Below, piece after piece: positions 35,381 to 47,187 of a stretch of 64,000 bases of DNA. Location of the stretch: positions 62,001 through 126,000 of the forward strand of contig QJNS01000699.1 in NCBI GenBank assembly GCA_004154925.1, written 5' to 3'. The notes under the pieces were generated by a model. The model made no database searches and was not told where the DNA came from. It saw nothing but the letters and a program-made list of their open reading frames with translations. Every line of letters begins with the position of its first letter. Within the stretch, counting starts at the first letter, position 1. Source of the DNA: Monosporascus cannonballus. Lineage: Eukaryota; Ascomycota; Sordariomycetes; Xylariales. The position numbers and the translations under genes are program-made.

Positions 35381-38300
35381 ATTTTTATTATTATTATAAA
35401 AAATAATATAATAATTATTAAAAACAAAGTTCGCCGATTACAAAACGAATTAAAGTTATTAATCGAAAAAATCGCCAATTGGAACCTAATCGACGAACGA
35501 TCGATTACGGTACGGAAATAGGCGAAAAAGCTTATAATAAAACCTTAGCAGGCAAAGAACTATAGTTTTCGAAATCCCGAATTACCTTATATATATAATA
35601 GGGATATATCCCGATAACCGTTAGCTAAATAATCAGAAAACGAACGTAATATAACGACCGCGTCTCAGAATTTAAACCAAGGAAAAATTAAGCCTTTAAT
35701 AATAACTAAATTTTGGAAATTATTTATTAATAAAATAAATAATATTCGAAAATACTTCAATAATTAATTAAATAATAAATAATAATATAAATTTAAAAAA
35801 ATAAAGCTTTATAAGTTAATTACGATATTATCGTAAAAGCTTAAAGGCAATAAATAAATACCGCGTTATAATTATTCGAAATTTTTCGAAAATACGTTAA
35901 GTAAAACAATTAAATAAATAATATTATAACAATTTACGCCGAAAAACTAAGATAAAATACCTTTATTTATATTTAATAAGCTGTAAACCATATAAACGTT
36001 TTTATTACAAACGCTTAATAATTATACTGTATTATATTTAATTATTTTAATTATCAAAAAGAATTAAAAATAAAACATTTATAGATTTTTATTAGGAACA
36101 ATTACGTAAGTTTTAACTCTTTTAATAAGAAATATAAAGAATAATTTATAAAATTACGATAACGATCTAATTAATCGCCGTTAAACTTTTACGTTAAATA
36201 AAGACCCCTAATTTATAAACCAAAATTTACAGATATTTTTAATCAAAAAATATTTAAAATAATAAACCTTTTATTTATTTTTATTTTTATAAATTAATAT
36301 TAATATTACGAAATACCTAATTACGAAAAACCGTTAAATTAAACCTAATTAATAATATAATAAATAAGGTAAAATATTATTAGGACGTTTAAAAAAAGGC
36401 GAAAAAAAACTAATTATCTTTTATTAAAAATATTAATAAAAATAAATTAATTTATTTTAAAATATTTTTTAAAAAAATTTCCTAGAACAAATTAAAAATA
36501 TTACGTAAAAATAATAAGAATTACGGACATTTTTATATTCAAAAAGCAAATAATCGCCGATTTAATTTCGATCGAAATAAATCCGTATAACTTAATACTT
36601 TTAATTTTTATAAAAACTTATTTAAAATTATAATTATAAAAAATTAAATTATAAAAACGTAAATTATAAATTTTTAAAAAAATAGAAAAATTCTATTATC
36701 TCGACTATACGGGAATAAACTTCCGGAAACCGTATAAAACGTTATAATATATAACGATAAATTAAATTAATCCCTAAACGTAAACTCAAAAAAAACCGGA
36801 ATAAACGTATACGTTTAATTTATTTCAACTAATAACTACAAAACGATTAAAATAAAACTGCTTTTTTTAAAAAAAATACTTATTAAAATAAATACAAAGA
36901 ATATAATAATATAAATAAATTTAAATACCGGAATATAAATAAACATTATAAATAAAAAATTAACGAAAAAATTTAACTTTTAATTAATTTCTGTAAATAT
37001 TCCGGGCCTTATCGGCATTAATAACGCATATATTAAATATTATAAGTTTTACGAAATTCATATTAATATAATAAATAATAACGAAAACGAACGAAACTTT
37101 AAGCAAATTTATTTTATAATATATTATAATTAAAAAATACCTATTTTTTTATTATTCAGATTAAAAATAAAAAAATTAGGCGTTTTATTAAATATAGTTA
37201 TATATTAATAATTATATAGATTATTATAAAAATTTAACAGGTAAAAAATTATGAATTTATTATTTTTCGGTAAATAAATTTATACCGTTAATCTAATAAA
37301 TTTAATCGAAAAATTAAATATTTTAAAATTTGAAAATTAACAAAAATAAAAAATAACCGAATTCCCTATATATTTAAAAATATTCCGGCGAATATATTCT
37401 AAAAAAAATAACGAAAAAATATTTTAACTATTTAAAGCAAAATATATAATAAATTTAAACTTAAAGAAAACGCCTTTATTCGGCCTAATTTACATTATTT
37501 CGGAAACTCCAAAAAAATATTCGAAAAATATATCCGAAAAAGTCTAAAAATAAGCCGGATATATTATTCGAAAACGGACGTAAAAATACCAATATTATTC
37601 GTACTTAAAAAGGACGGTAATTTTCGATTATACGTTAATTATAAACGGCTAAATCGGGTAACGATAAAAAATTAATATTTTTTATTTTTCATTATAAAAA
37701 TATTAAATCGTTTAAAATTAATTAAGGTATTTTCGAAAATTAATTTTAAAAATATTTATTACTATATCAAAATTAAAAAAGGCAATTAATAAATAATTAT
37801 TTTCCGAACGTAATATAGATAATTTAAATAATAATATTATTTATTCGGATAATAAAAAGAATATGCGAAATATTTCCAGTTAATTTACAAACGGTTATTA
37901 TAATTTTAATTATTTATTAAAACATTTAAATACGAATTTGTTTTAAAAAATAAAATTGTTAAGATTTATAATTAATACTAACAACTTGGAAATAAACCGC
38001 CGACAAATTAATATTATCCAAATATAACCAAAAAATAAAGTTAATTTATAATATTTAAATATTTTTGGAATTTGCAAACTTTTATCGGAAGTTTATCGCT
38101 TATTATTTATGTATTACCGAACTTATTATTAAGCATTTAAAAAGGGCATAAGATAAAAATAAAATAATAAAATTCTAATAATTCGAAAAAATTAAAAAGG
38201 CGTTTCGAAACTTAAAAAATACCTTTTAATCGGCAATTATTTTCCGATATTAAAATAATGTCAAAAATATTAAGGTCAAAATAAATATATTGATAAAAAT

Positions 38301-41300
38301 TATATTAAAAATATTTTTATAAAAATATAAAAAGCATTAACGCGTAATCGTATATTGGTTATGAAAATTAAATTTAACCGAAAAATAATAAATTATAAAA
38401 TAATAAAAATTATTAACGATTATAAAAAACTTAAAATATTAACGGCAATACTTTAAAGGTACGAAAAATTGTTTTAATATTTACAGATTATATAACGTTA
38501 AAAGATATAGTAAAAGCGCCGGCGCGTAACCTTAAAAGAAAATTAACTCGATAAATTTACTGCTTTACGTAATTTGATTTTAAGATTTAATATTAATCGG
38601 ACGCCGTTAATCTGGCAAATAAATTATCCAGACGTTCGGATTATATATTAAGAGAAATCGCATAAAAAAACGTAATCTTTATATTATTTAAGAAATTAAA
38701 ACTTATAAATAATATGCCGAAAAAGGTACGAAAAATAATTACAAATATATAATATAACTTAAACTATTATAAGGAAATAAAAGGCCTTATAAAAATAATG
38801 CAAAATTTGTATATTATAAAATTTCTAGAAAGATTTTAAGTAACGAAAATTTAAGTAATTATTATCTACATAAAAAAAATAAAAAACTTTCGTTAAACGA
38901 TTATAAGAAATTTTCGAAAAAAATAAAATATTATATACTTATTAAATTTATTGTTTATAAATAATAATATAAATATAAATTGCAATAATAATACGATTAG
39001 CAGTTAAATAATAATAACCGTAAATTATAACAGTATTATAATTAGATTTTAAAAATTTTACGAAAAATAAAAATTATTATTAAAATTATTATTTATAATT
39101 AATATGTTTTACAACCTTTAACAAAAAAACTATTCAAAAACGAAACGGTATTTTAATTAAAATTTTCTTAATAATTTTACGATTAGGTTCGAAAATTACA
39201 AATTAAAGATTTAAATATTATAAAGATAATATAAATAATTAAATATTAAGCTGAAATAAAAGAAAAATATTTCCTAGATTTAAATAAAGTTTTATGTTAT
39301 TAAAATAAATTTATAATTTTATTATAAAATATTTTATAAAAGCAATTAATTAATTAATAATATAATAATTTAAAAATAAAACATATAAAATATATCCTTA
39401 TTATAAAATTAATAATTAAAATATTTTATTAGAAAAATATAACGAACAATATTTAAAAATATATTAAGTAATATTTAAATTATTAAAGCATAATAAAGGT
39501 ACGTTATAAACTATATTAATAATTATAGCTTTTGCCGTTATTTAAATAACCTTTTTAAGAAATTTCGTTAAATTTTGTTACGGGGTTTTTTAAAAGCTTA
39601 AGTTTAAATAAGTTAAAGTACGATATATTTTTAGTAATTGTTAACCGCTTTATAAAATTAAAATTATTTATTTTTACGGTTAAAATTTTAATTAGAATTA
39701 TATCGGCTTAATTATTTTACGATAAAATTAACTATAAATTTAATACGTTAATTAAAATTATTACCGATAAAAATAAATTATAAATAAATTAAATTTAAGC
39801 AGAACTTTGCAAAAAATAAGAAATAAAATAATAAATATTAACTATTTACTATCCGTAACCGGATAAATAAACGGAAGGTATTTATTAGGTTTTAAAATAT
39901 TACTTTTGTAATTACGTTAATAAGTATTAAAATAATTAAATATAATTATTACAAAATACGGAATTTATATATAATAATATATAAAATACATTTATTAATT
40001 ATTTTCCGTTTAAAGCCTTATATAAGTATTATTTAAAAATAATAAAATATTTTTTATAAAGGTTTAAAAATAGATATAAGAAATTAAAAAATATTTCGAA
40101 AAAATGGCGGTTATTTTGTCGAATAATATATAAATATTAGGAAAAAATAATAATAACTTAAAAAAAGTATTATAATTAGTATTATATATTTATAAAATAT
40201 TAATAAAGATAATAAATAAATTTATTAATTAAGAATTTTAAATTTAAAAATAAAAAGTTTATATTTATTTATATCCAGATTATAATTAAAAAATATGTAA
40301 GTTTTTAAGCGTACAAAAAAGTTTTATTAAATATTAACGGATATATAATATATTTTTCCTATCTTTATTAAAACCGTAATATAATCGGAAATCGGACGAT
40401 ATTTAAATAACGTTACCGGACTTAATAAAGGAATAGGAAAAATAAATAATAGAAAATATTATCTGTTATTAAAATAATTAAAAATAACGCAAATATTTGA
40501 TTAAATAGGAAAATTTGCTTATCGAATATAATACGTAAAAACTCCGAAAATACCTTAAATATATATTTAAGAAATTATAACGTTACGAAAAAAAATTAAA
40601 TACATATATAAGAAATAAAACGACTTAAAAATTGTAAAATAATAATAATTTATTCGGAAATTAATTACTTAATAATTATAAAAATTATAAAAAGTAATTT
40701 CAAATAAAATTAAAATATTAATATTAAAATATTACTTATTTATATAATTATTTTTAAATTTTGGCGAATAATTACTTTATTATATACCGGTTAAAAACTT
40801 ATAAACGATATAAAAAAAATTAAACTTTTATTTCGAAAATAAAATTTTACTTTTAATTATTAAACTTTACATTAATTAGCCTTTAATAAACGTATTAAAA
40901 AATTAATATAAAAATATCGAAAAATAATCGGAAAACATACGACAGTAAAAAATAAATATATTTATTAAATTTGTTAAACGTAAAATTTGGAAAAAAATTA
41001 AAAAAAAATATTTTTACCAAAAATAAGGCCCAAATAACCGGAATATAATTTGTTATTAATTAAAAATAAGGCGTTATTTTTAAAACGTTTAACGTATTTA
41101 AGTTTAATAATAATTTTACCAGGTAAAACTGTTTTTTAATTATAATTATTAATAAGTATTAGAATTTCATTAAAATATTAAAAAATAAGCGAAAAATATT
41201 CGTAAGTAAAAAACGTAACGGTATAATGGTTTTCGAAAATTATCTTACTTATAAAAATACTTTAAAATTACGTTTAATTAAAGATTATTTACAGAATAAT

Positions 41301-41336
41301 AAAAAAAGATCGTAATATTTATAAAAAAATTTAAAT

Positions 41337-41558
41337 TTGCAAACTTATAAAATAATATTAAAATTAAATTTCCGTAATTATAACGGACGTTTAAAAATTA
41401 ACTTTTATTATATTAAAAAAATAATATTCCTTAATAATAGCTATATTAAAAGCGAATTTGGTTTTGCGAAAAAATTCAAGTCGACGACTAACCGTAATTA
41501 TGTTAAAATATTCGTATTAAATATTTGTAATATAAGTTTTTTCAAATTCGTTAATTAA
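41337..41558 (+). pseudogene. Open fragment in the unassigned 3' region of element B2
   Basis: A 73-codon frame aligned with 24060-24270 in B1 (shared ESTTDRNYVK/KSTTNRNYVK and TSFFEFV/ISFFKFV). Function unknown; part of the retroelement, not a host gene. Confidence 0.4.
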
Positions 41559-42258
41559 CTCCTAATTATCGGTACCGAATTAAGAAATTATTTGGTAATA
41601 TCTTTAAAAACGATTTTAATTTAAACGGAAATTAAATAATAATATTAATAATATTAAAAATTATTATTTATCGTATAAAATATTTCATTATAATAATTAA
41701 TTACAACATAATTTAAAACGTTTAAAATTTAAACGTAAATCGTACGATAATCAAAATAATATTATATTTCGTAAATATAATACGGTTTATTACCGTTTAT
41801 AATACGACTAATATTTATTTTATTATTAGGGTCAAAAAGATAACGTTAAAGAAAATTTTAATTTTTATTAATATCAAAATATTATTTTTTTAAAACTTTT
41901 TACGAAAAAAAATATAGCAAATGGAAATAATATGCAAAATAAACGGAAAAGACGAAATAAAAATAAAGAAAAACGGAAAACTAAACGGAATACGTACGTA
42001 AAAAAATAAAGATATAAACGCGAAAAGAAAAAGAAAAAAATATAAATAAAATAAGGTTAAAAAACGGGTTATAATAGGAAATTAGGCAGAACATAATTAA
42101 TTACACAATATAATATATATTAATTATTACGATAATTATTTACAATATAATATAACGGTATATTATCCGTAAATATACGTAATTAGATTTGCGAAACGCG
42201 CTATATTAAATTAATAATAATATTATTAAGGATTAATAATTTAAAAAGGGAAAGTAAT

Positions 42259-42464
42259 TATAAAAATATAATCTTTATAAAGATAAAGTTAATACCGGAC
42301 TAGTTACCGATTAGTTACCGACTTATTTACTAATATAAATTTATTATCTGGCAGCTAATAAGAAACGCCAGATGAAAATAATCTAATATATTTATTTTTT
42401 GGAATCTGCTTTACGACTGGTCGGAGATCACCTTACCCAGCTTACAGCTATCCATTATCTTACA
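42259..42464 (+). repeat. 3' LTR of element B2 (206 bp)
   Basis: Starts TATAAAAATATAATC and ends CCATTATCTTACA. Its last 70 bp are almost unmutated, whereas its first half is heavily AT-biased. It marks the right limit of the RIP block. Confidence 0.92.
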
Positions 42465-43470
42465 TAGGGCTTGAACTTGTATTTTATATTGCAATATTTG
42501 TCAGCTAGCTGGGAGATGCGGAGTGCTTTCCATATACGAAAAGGTCTCATACTGATCGGCTTATATATGTTTCGTGGCTAAGCTACTTAGAGTTGTACGC
42601 GTGCGAGAGTACCTACAACTTAACTAAATACAACGACACAACTCATGTTTTCTATATCTGACAATATTTGTATTTTAAAATTATTTTTATATTTTCTTTT
42701 TTTTTTTCGTATTTTTCTTTCTCTTTTACTTACATTTTTCGCTTAAATAAATTAATTGCGTAACGTTACTTCTTTATATAAATAAAAATAACAAGTTTAT
42801 TTATAAAATTAAAACTGATTTATTTTAGCTTTTTTTATCATTATTTTATTATTAAATTTTCTATATTTCGTGTTTTAATTCGAATTCGAATTTATTGCTA
42901 GAGTAATTTAATTAGAAAAGGTTTCAGATTTAGTTTTATATAGTTAAACTTTAAGATTCTTTTTTAAATTTAAAAAGCTAGCATTATATTAGGTTTTTAT
43001 AAAACGTTTCACTATATTAATATTAAATAATTAATGTACAATATTAAACTATTCCAAATTCTTAAAATTTAAATTATTTACTTCTATATACTAGTTGTTT
43101 ATTTACTGTATTAAATTTAATAAAAGAATATAAATACGAAAATAATTATTTTAATTATTAAAAATAGCCGATATATATTTAAAAAGTTAGAGAAACTGCT
43201 ATGCAAGTGATATGAAGAAAACTTATCACCTCGCCACCTACTAGTATCTACGCCCCACTTTCGATATATCGGCCCTAAGTCTAGCGGGGTAATTTATGAT
43301 GTCAGTAAATATAATCATAACATATACCTATCTACGTAAATAATCAGCGAAAAGCCTTCCTTTCTCTTCTACCGCCTCTTATTTTAACGCAAAAAGCCTA
43401 AGTCAATTGTATTAAAAGGGAAAAGAAACTAGGGCAAAAAAAGAAGTCCAGCACATTACATTCCGTAACC
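42465..43470. other. Intergenic transition to the right gene island
   Basis: 42470-42640 has moderate GC, 42660-43200 is AT-rich again, and from 43200 GC rises into the promoter of the next gene. No gene recognised. Confidence 0.5.
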
Positions 43471-44237
43471 ATGACCATACGCGACGACGCTAGCGATACT
43501 GCGCCGACGGCAGCCTCTACGGGATGGGGTCCCCTAACGCCCAGTCACACCGTAGTTTCGGATGATGCGGACGACCTGGAACAAGAGAAGAAAACCGATT
43601 ACGGCATGTCTACTTGCGCCGAGACCGTTCCCCTGCCCGGCAATACGTACGTCATCCGCGCGCGGGACTCCGGGCGCGCCATTACCATCTTCAACAGGGA
43701 GCTACAGCTCATGGAGTGGGACTGTGCCGGCGACAAGAGCTCCCATTGGGAATGCGAGGAACGGGGTGGCTGGCTCGCATTCAAGAACCCCGTGGGCGGC
43801 AAGTACAGTGAGTAGACGAGCAGAGAAGAGCATCTGTCTTGGTACCCCCTTCTGTGAAAAATTTCGTTGGTATGGGGGTTCTCCCAACAGCTCTCAGTTT
43901 GAGCCTGTTCTCAAACCTTTGGTCTAGTCGCCTACCCCAGTCCCTGTACCCAGCCCCTGATGAGCTAGCATCATGCGCGGGGTCGAAGCGTTGACTAACT
44001 AGCTTTTCGTTTTCTGTAGTTGGCCACAATGGTAATGGTGTCTTTCACGCCCAGGCCGAATGGCACCTCCTTTGGGAGAGCGTCTGCGCGAGGAAGCATC
44101 CAGAGGGCGGGTTCCTGCTTCTGAATAGGGGGTGGTGGTGGTGGAACCCGCTTCAAAAGATGGATGTGGATGAGTCTGGCCGCAGGCTGGTTCATAATTC
44201 TGACAGGGGCACCGTGTGGGAATTCCTCAGGGTTTAA
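43471..44237 (+). CDS. Beta-trefoil-like fungal protein of unknown function
   Basis: Exons 43471-43807 and 44020-44237 (184 aa) with a 212-bp intron (GTGAGT donor, GACTAAC branch near 43992, CTGTAG acceptor). Splicing restores GKY-IGHNGNGVFHA across the junction, and the frame closes exactly. An acidic Ser/Thr-rich N-terminus of about 50 residues is followed by a compact domain. Its motifs are NTYVIRARDSGRAIT, GGWLAFKNPVGGKYIGHNG, EGGFLLLN and a C-terminal TVWEFLRV. I recall similar filamentous-fungal hypothetical proteins with a repeated YxI-GxVIT / W-GF-NP-GxYLGH / W-F pattern suggesting a beta-trefoil or fascin-like fold. No signal peptide or transmembrane segment. An odd Trp run (WWWW) follows LLLNRG. 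Function unassigned. Confidence 0.78.
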
Positions 44238-45665
44238 TTATCTGGGAACTAGGCCGGTTAGGGCCGGTTGTGCCCTTGAGATGATATACTATCTCCCGAC
44301 GACGCTCCCCAAGACGGGGGTATGTGTCTGATAGGGCTCCTGGCAAGGGGATGGATGGCAGCATGATAGCTTTGCCCGCAGCTCTAAGATATCAGGAAAA
44401 TGCCTGGGAGTAGGTGTATATATATATATCTCTTTACCAACCTTGATTGACCGGGGGTTTAAGTTTCGAGGGCTGCTAAAACGCTTTAAGTATTCTCTCT
44501 CGTATCCGTTTATGCCCGGCCCAATTTTGGAAATACAATTCTTCCTCCCGTCGCCGTTGCAGCATTCTCAGACATGGATGGCTATACAAATTAGCAGGTG
44601 CTTCGGAGAACGAGCAGATACGCACGGGCCTCATAGTGCGTTTGCCTTCGCTTTTCCTAATTAGGATATGCCAAAATCCAAATAACGGAAGTCGGTTCAT
44701 AGGGAAACCGATTTTCGACACAATTACCCTTCCGTTCCACTCCCTTCCTTCCTTAGTGTATTAAAACGAGGGCACTCCAGCCGAAATAAGCCGTGCGAGT
44801 AGGTTTAATAGTTAGCTAACTAGCCCAGCCGTTACGGGCCCAACCGGTGGGTAATTGCCCACCTTACCTGGGAGTACCGAGCCCGCACTGCAGCAAAATA
44901 TGCCTTTAGTTTAGTACACGGCCTGCTGCGCTGCTATAGCCGTTAGTTAACCTGCTGTTGCTCCTAGCCCTGCTGCTGCTAACTGATACCCTTATTTAGC
45001 AAGATCACTCCAACTTTATGGGGTAGCAGTTAGGTGGTGGAGTCCGTTTTGGGTTTGCTGGTCTGGCATAGAGCTTGCCATTTCTAGATCCCTAAACCTT
45101 CAGTCTTAGATAGGGGCTTCTATGCCGCGTAGGCAGTATTTACATGCCCATGTTCTTTTATCACCTACGGATCTTCAGGGATGGTTATCGCTAAAGGGGC
45201 CAAGAAGGAATAACATTAGCGGCCGAGGCGACTGGTAATTCGAAGCAAGAGGTATATATATAGACGAAAAAAATCTGTGTGGGACCACGTTTGAAAACAA
45301 GAATCATTTCATCATGGGATCCAGAGGGTACTCGACGCGACGTTTTTTTTTTTCTTCATTAACGGGGAATCTATGGCTCGCGATCCTGTCTTCCCGCCAG
45401 CAGCTTCTGACAATGGCTATAACGACCAACGCCGACACGCTGGTGGCAGCGCAGCTCTAGATTATAGTGTTTATGGGCATGCCTCGCATCCCAGCTTCGG
45501 GAGCCGTCTCTATAGTAGTACGCTGTCGCCGAGCAACACTATCCTCTCAAGCAGGTACGTTGGCGGAGGCGAACTCCATCACTTCCTAAGACGTCGGGCG
45601 TCCCCAGACGAGCTGGGCCTTGCGTCTGCGCTTCCTCAGGAACTGCGTAGAACCTCCTGTCAAGT
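44238..45665. other. Intergenic region, no supported gene
   Basis: About 1.4 kb between the trefoil-like gene and the 3' end of PP2A. A 101-codon + frame (45373-45678) is preceded by a TATA-like GGTATATATATAG at 45251, but its product resembles nothing and it runs into the PP2A last exon. Scattered CTGCTG runs lie at 44930-44980. Confidence 0.5.
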
Positions 45666-47187
45666 TTATAGGAAGTAGTCCGGTGTCCCTGTGAAGTTAT
45701 CATATTAGTATGCGGTTGAGGATGGCTCGAATATGAAGTACGCATCAGAGCTACGTGAGACAATAACGGACGCGGGGAGGGGCCTTACGTCGAGAAACCA
45801 TCGGCTCGCCAGCCCGAGGGCAAGGGTCAAATTGTAGGCTTTAGAAACTTGATGTTAGGGCGATCCGTTCGAAAAGGGCTTCCTTCGTATGAAGATCTCT
45901 AGGGACCACTCACAAGGTATACTTCAGATGCTCGTCGATCTCCATAATGGCCGCTTGGTTACCGCACCTGTAGCAGTAGTTGGGAGCTAAGGGGGGTTGG
46001 TTGGTCAGTGCCGCTGAACATACCATACCCAGGGGTGGGAGTACGACTTACCGGAGAATATGGTTACGACGTTCCTGTCTTGAGACCAATTGTAGCCTTC
46101 CATGACCAATTGGTGCGCCCTCGCAATCAGGGTTAAACCGTTGTTATGGTTGAACGCCTCAGAGATATCCTGGCCGAAGGTATAGCCGGCACCACGGGGC
46201 GAGATGCCCCAGCCGCAGCGGTCGTCGGGGTCGGACCACAAGAGGTCGCACATGGGTCCCTCGTGGGGAACTTCTTGGATTCGGTCAAGGGCCCTGATGT
46301 TGTCGAGAGTATCGATGCTGGGCGACAAGCCTCCGTGCAGACAGAAGATCTGGTTATCGATCAAGGCAGTGAGAGGAAGATAGTCGAAGAGGTCGGTGAA
46401 GAACTTCCAGACGTTGGCGTTGCCGTACTTGCGCAGGCACTCGTCGTAGAAGCCGTAGACTTGTGTGATCTGGCGCGACTCGTGGTTACCTCGCAGGATA
46501 GTGATGCGCTGGGGGTATCTGATCTTGAGAGCGACGAGTAGCGTGACGGTCTCGACAGAGTAGTATCCTCGGTCAACATAGTCGCCTATACGAGGGCAAT
46601 AAATAAGCACGGCACCGTCATAGCAGAGTCTGGTGGGCGACCCTTATAACGTACCCATGAAGAGGTAGTTGGTATCCGGGTTGGGACCGCCGATCTTGAA
46701 CAGCTCCATGAGGTCGTGGAATTGACCGTGGATATCGCCGCAGACCGTCACCGGGCATTTCTGAATAGCAGGTCAGGGGCTGCAGCTAGGGCAGGGTCTC
46801 GGGGGTGACGACGTACTACTGGCTGGACGTTGGACTCCTCTTGTAGAACTTCTCTTGCCTGTAAAGATGAGACATCAGCATCGTGTCATGGCGCTGCCCA
46901 ACAAAGACATATATAAATATATAAATATATAAATATATATATATATATATATGAATAGTGCAGCAGCCGACAAGGCGCGGGTCACGCAGACGGCGCACGA
47001 GAGGTGATAGCAGGACGACGTAACGGACCTTATCGCAGAGCCTCTGGACATCGGCCTCGGATAGTTGTTTGCAGTTCATCAGGTTCTCGATCCAGCCATC
47101 GAGGGTAGGGATGGTCGTCGGCTCTGAGGAGGGCATGGGGGCCAGATCGGTGGGAACCCGCCCAACGTCCTCCATGTTGGTATCCAT
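45666..47187 (-). CDS. pph-1: Serine/threonine protein phosphatase PP2A catalytic subunit
   Basis: Catalytic subunit of protein phosphatase 2A, which removes phosphate from Ser/Thr of many targets with A and B subunits; cytosolic and nuclear. Seven minus-strand exons are 47029-47187, 46817-46858, 46655-46760, 46052-46585, 45914-45986, 45789-45838 and 45666-45688, giving 328 aa with every junction in phase. PPP-family metal and catalytic motifs are present: GDIHG (75-79), GDYVDRG (103-109) and RGNHES (134-139), then HGGLSP and [10 protein letters not shown]. The C-terminus TPDYFL is the conserved site of Tyr phosphorylation and Leu carboxymethylation and separates PP2A from PP1 and PP6. Intron 1 (170 bp) holds a TA microsatellite and an unusual donor GTCCGT. 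A second ATG at 47175 is an alternative start. Last exons are tiny (50 and 23 bp) and easily missed by gene finders. Confidence 0.97.
46908..46951. repeat. (TA)n/TATAAA microsatellite in PP2A intron 1
   Basis: ATATATAAAT units followed by a pure TA run inside the first intron of the PP2A gene. Confidence 0.85.

Larger units (their letters stand above)
35175..42464 (+). mobile_element. RIP-degraded full-length Ty3/Gypsy element B2 (7290 bp)
   Basis: Same family and orientation as B1, with 206-bp LTRs at 35175-35380 and 42259-42464. Readable RT blocks include LKKDGNFRLYVNYKRLN near 37600. Integrase VIVNRF lies near 39630, and a chromodomain-like block near 40490-40560. B2 is 116 bp shorter than B1. 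Most of this is one 107-bp deletion whose junction is after 37828 (equivalent to 20421-20527 of B1), between copies of ATTTAAA; it removes RT sequence up to and into the YxDD box. Retains a 73-codon frame at 41337-41558 in the unassigned 3' region. Confidence 0.92.

Noticed and set aside
42490..42670. Repeated AATATTTGTCAG/CTGACAATATTTG pair flanking about 170 bp
   Set aside because: The arms are short and AT-rich, and direct and inverted readings fit about equally; not enough to call an element.
45373..45678. 101-codon + frame with an upstream TATATATA box
   Set aside because: No recognisable product, and it overlaps the antisense last exon of PP2A, whose end is certain.
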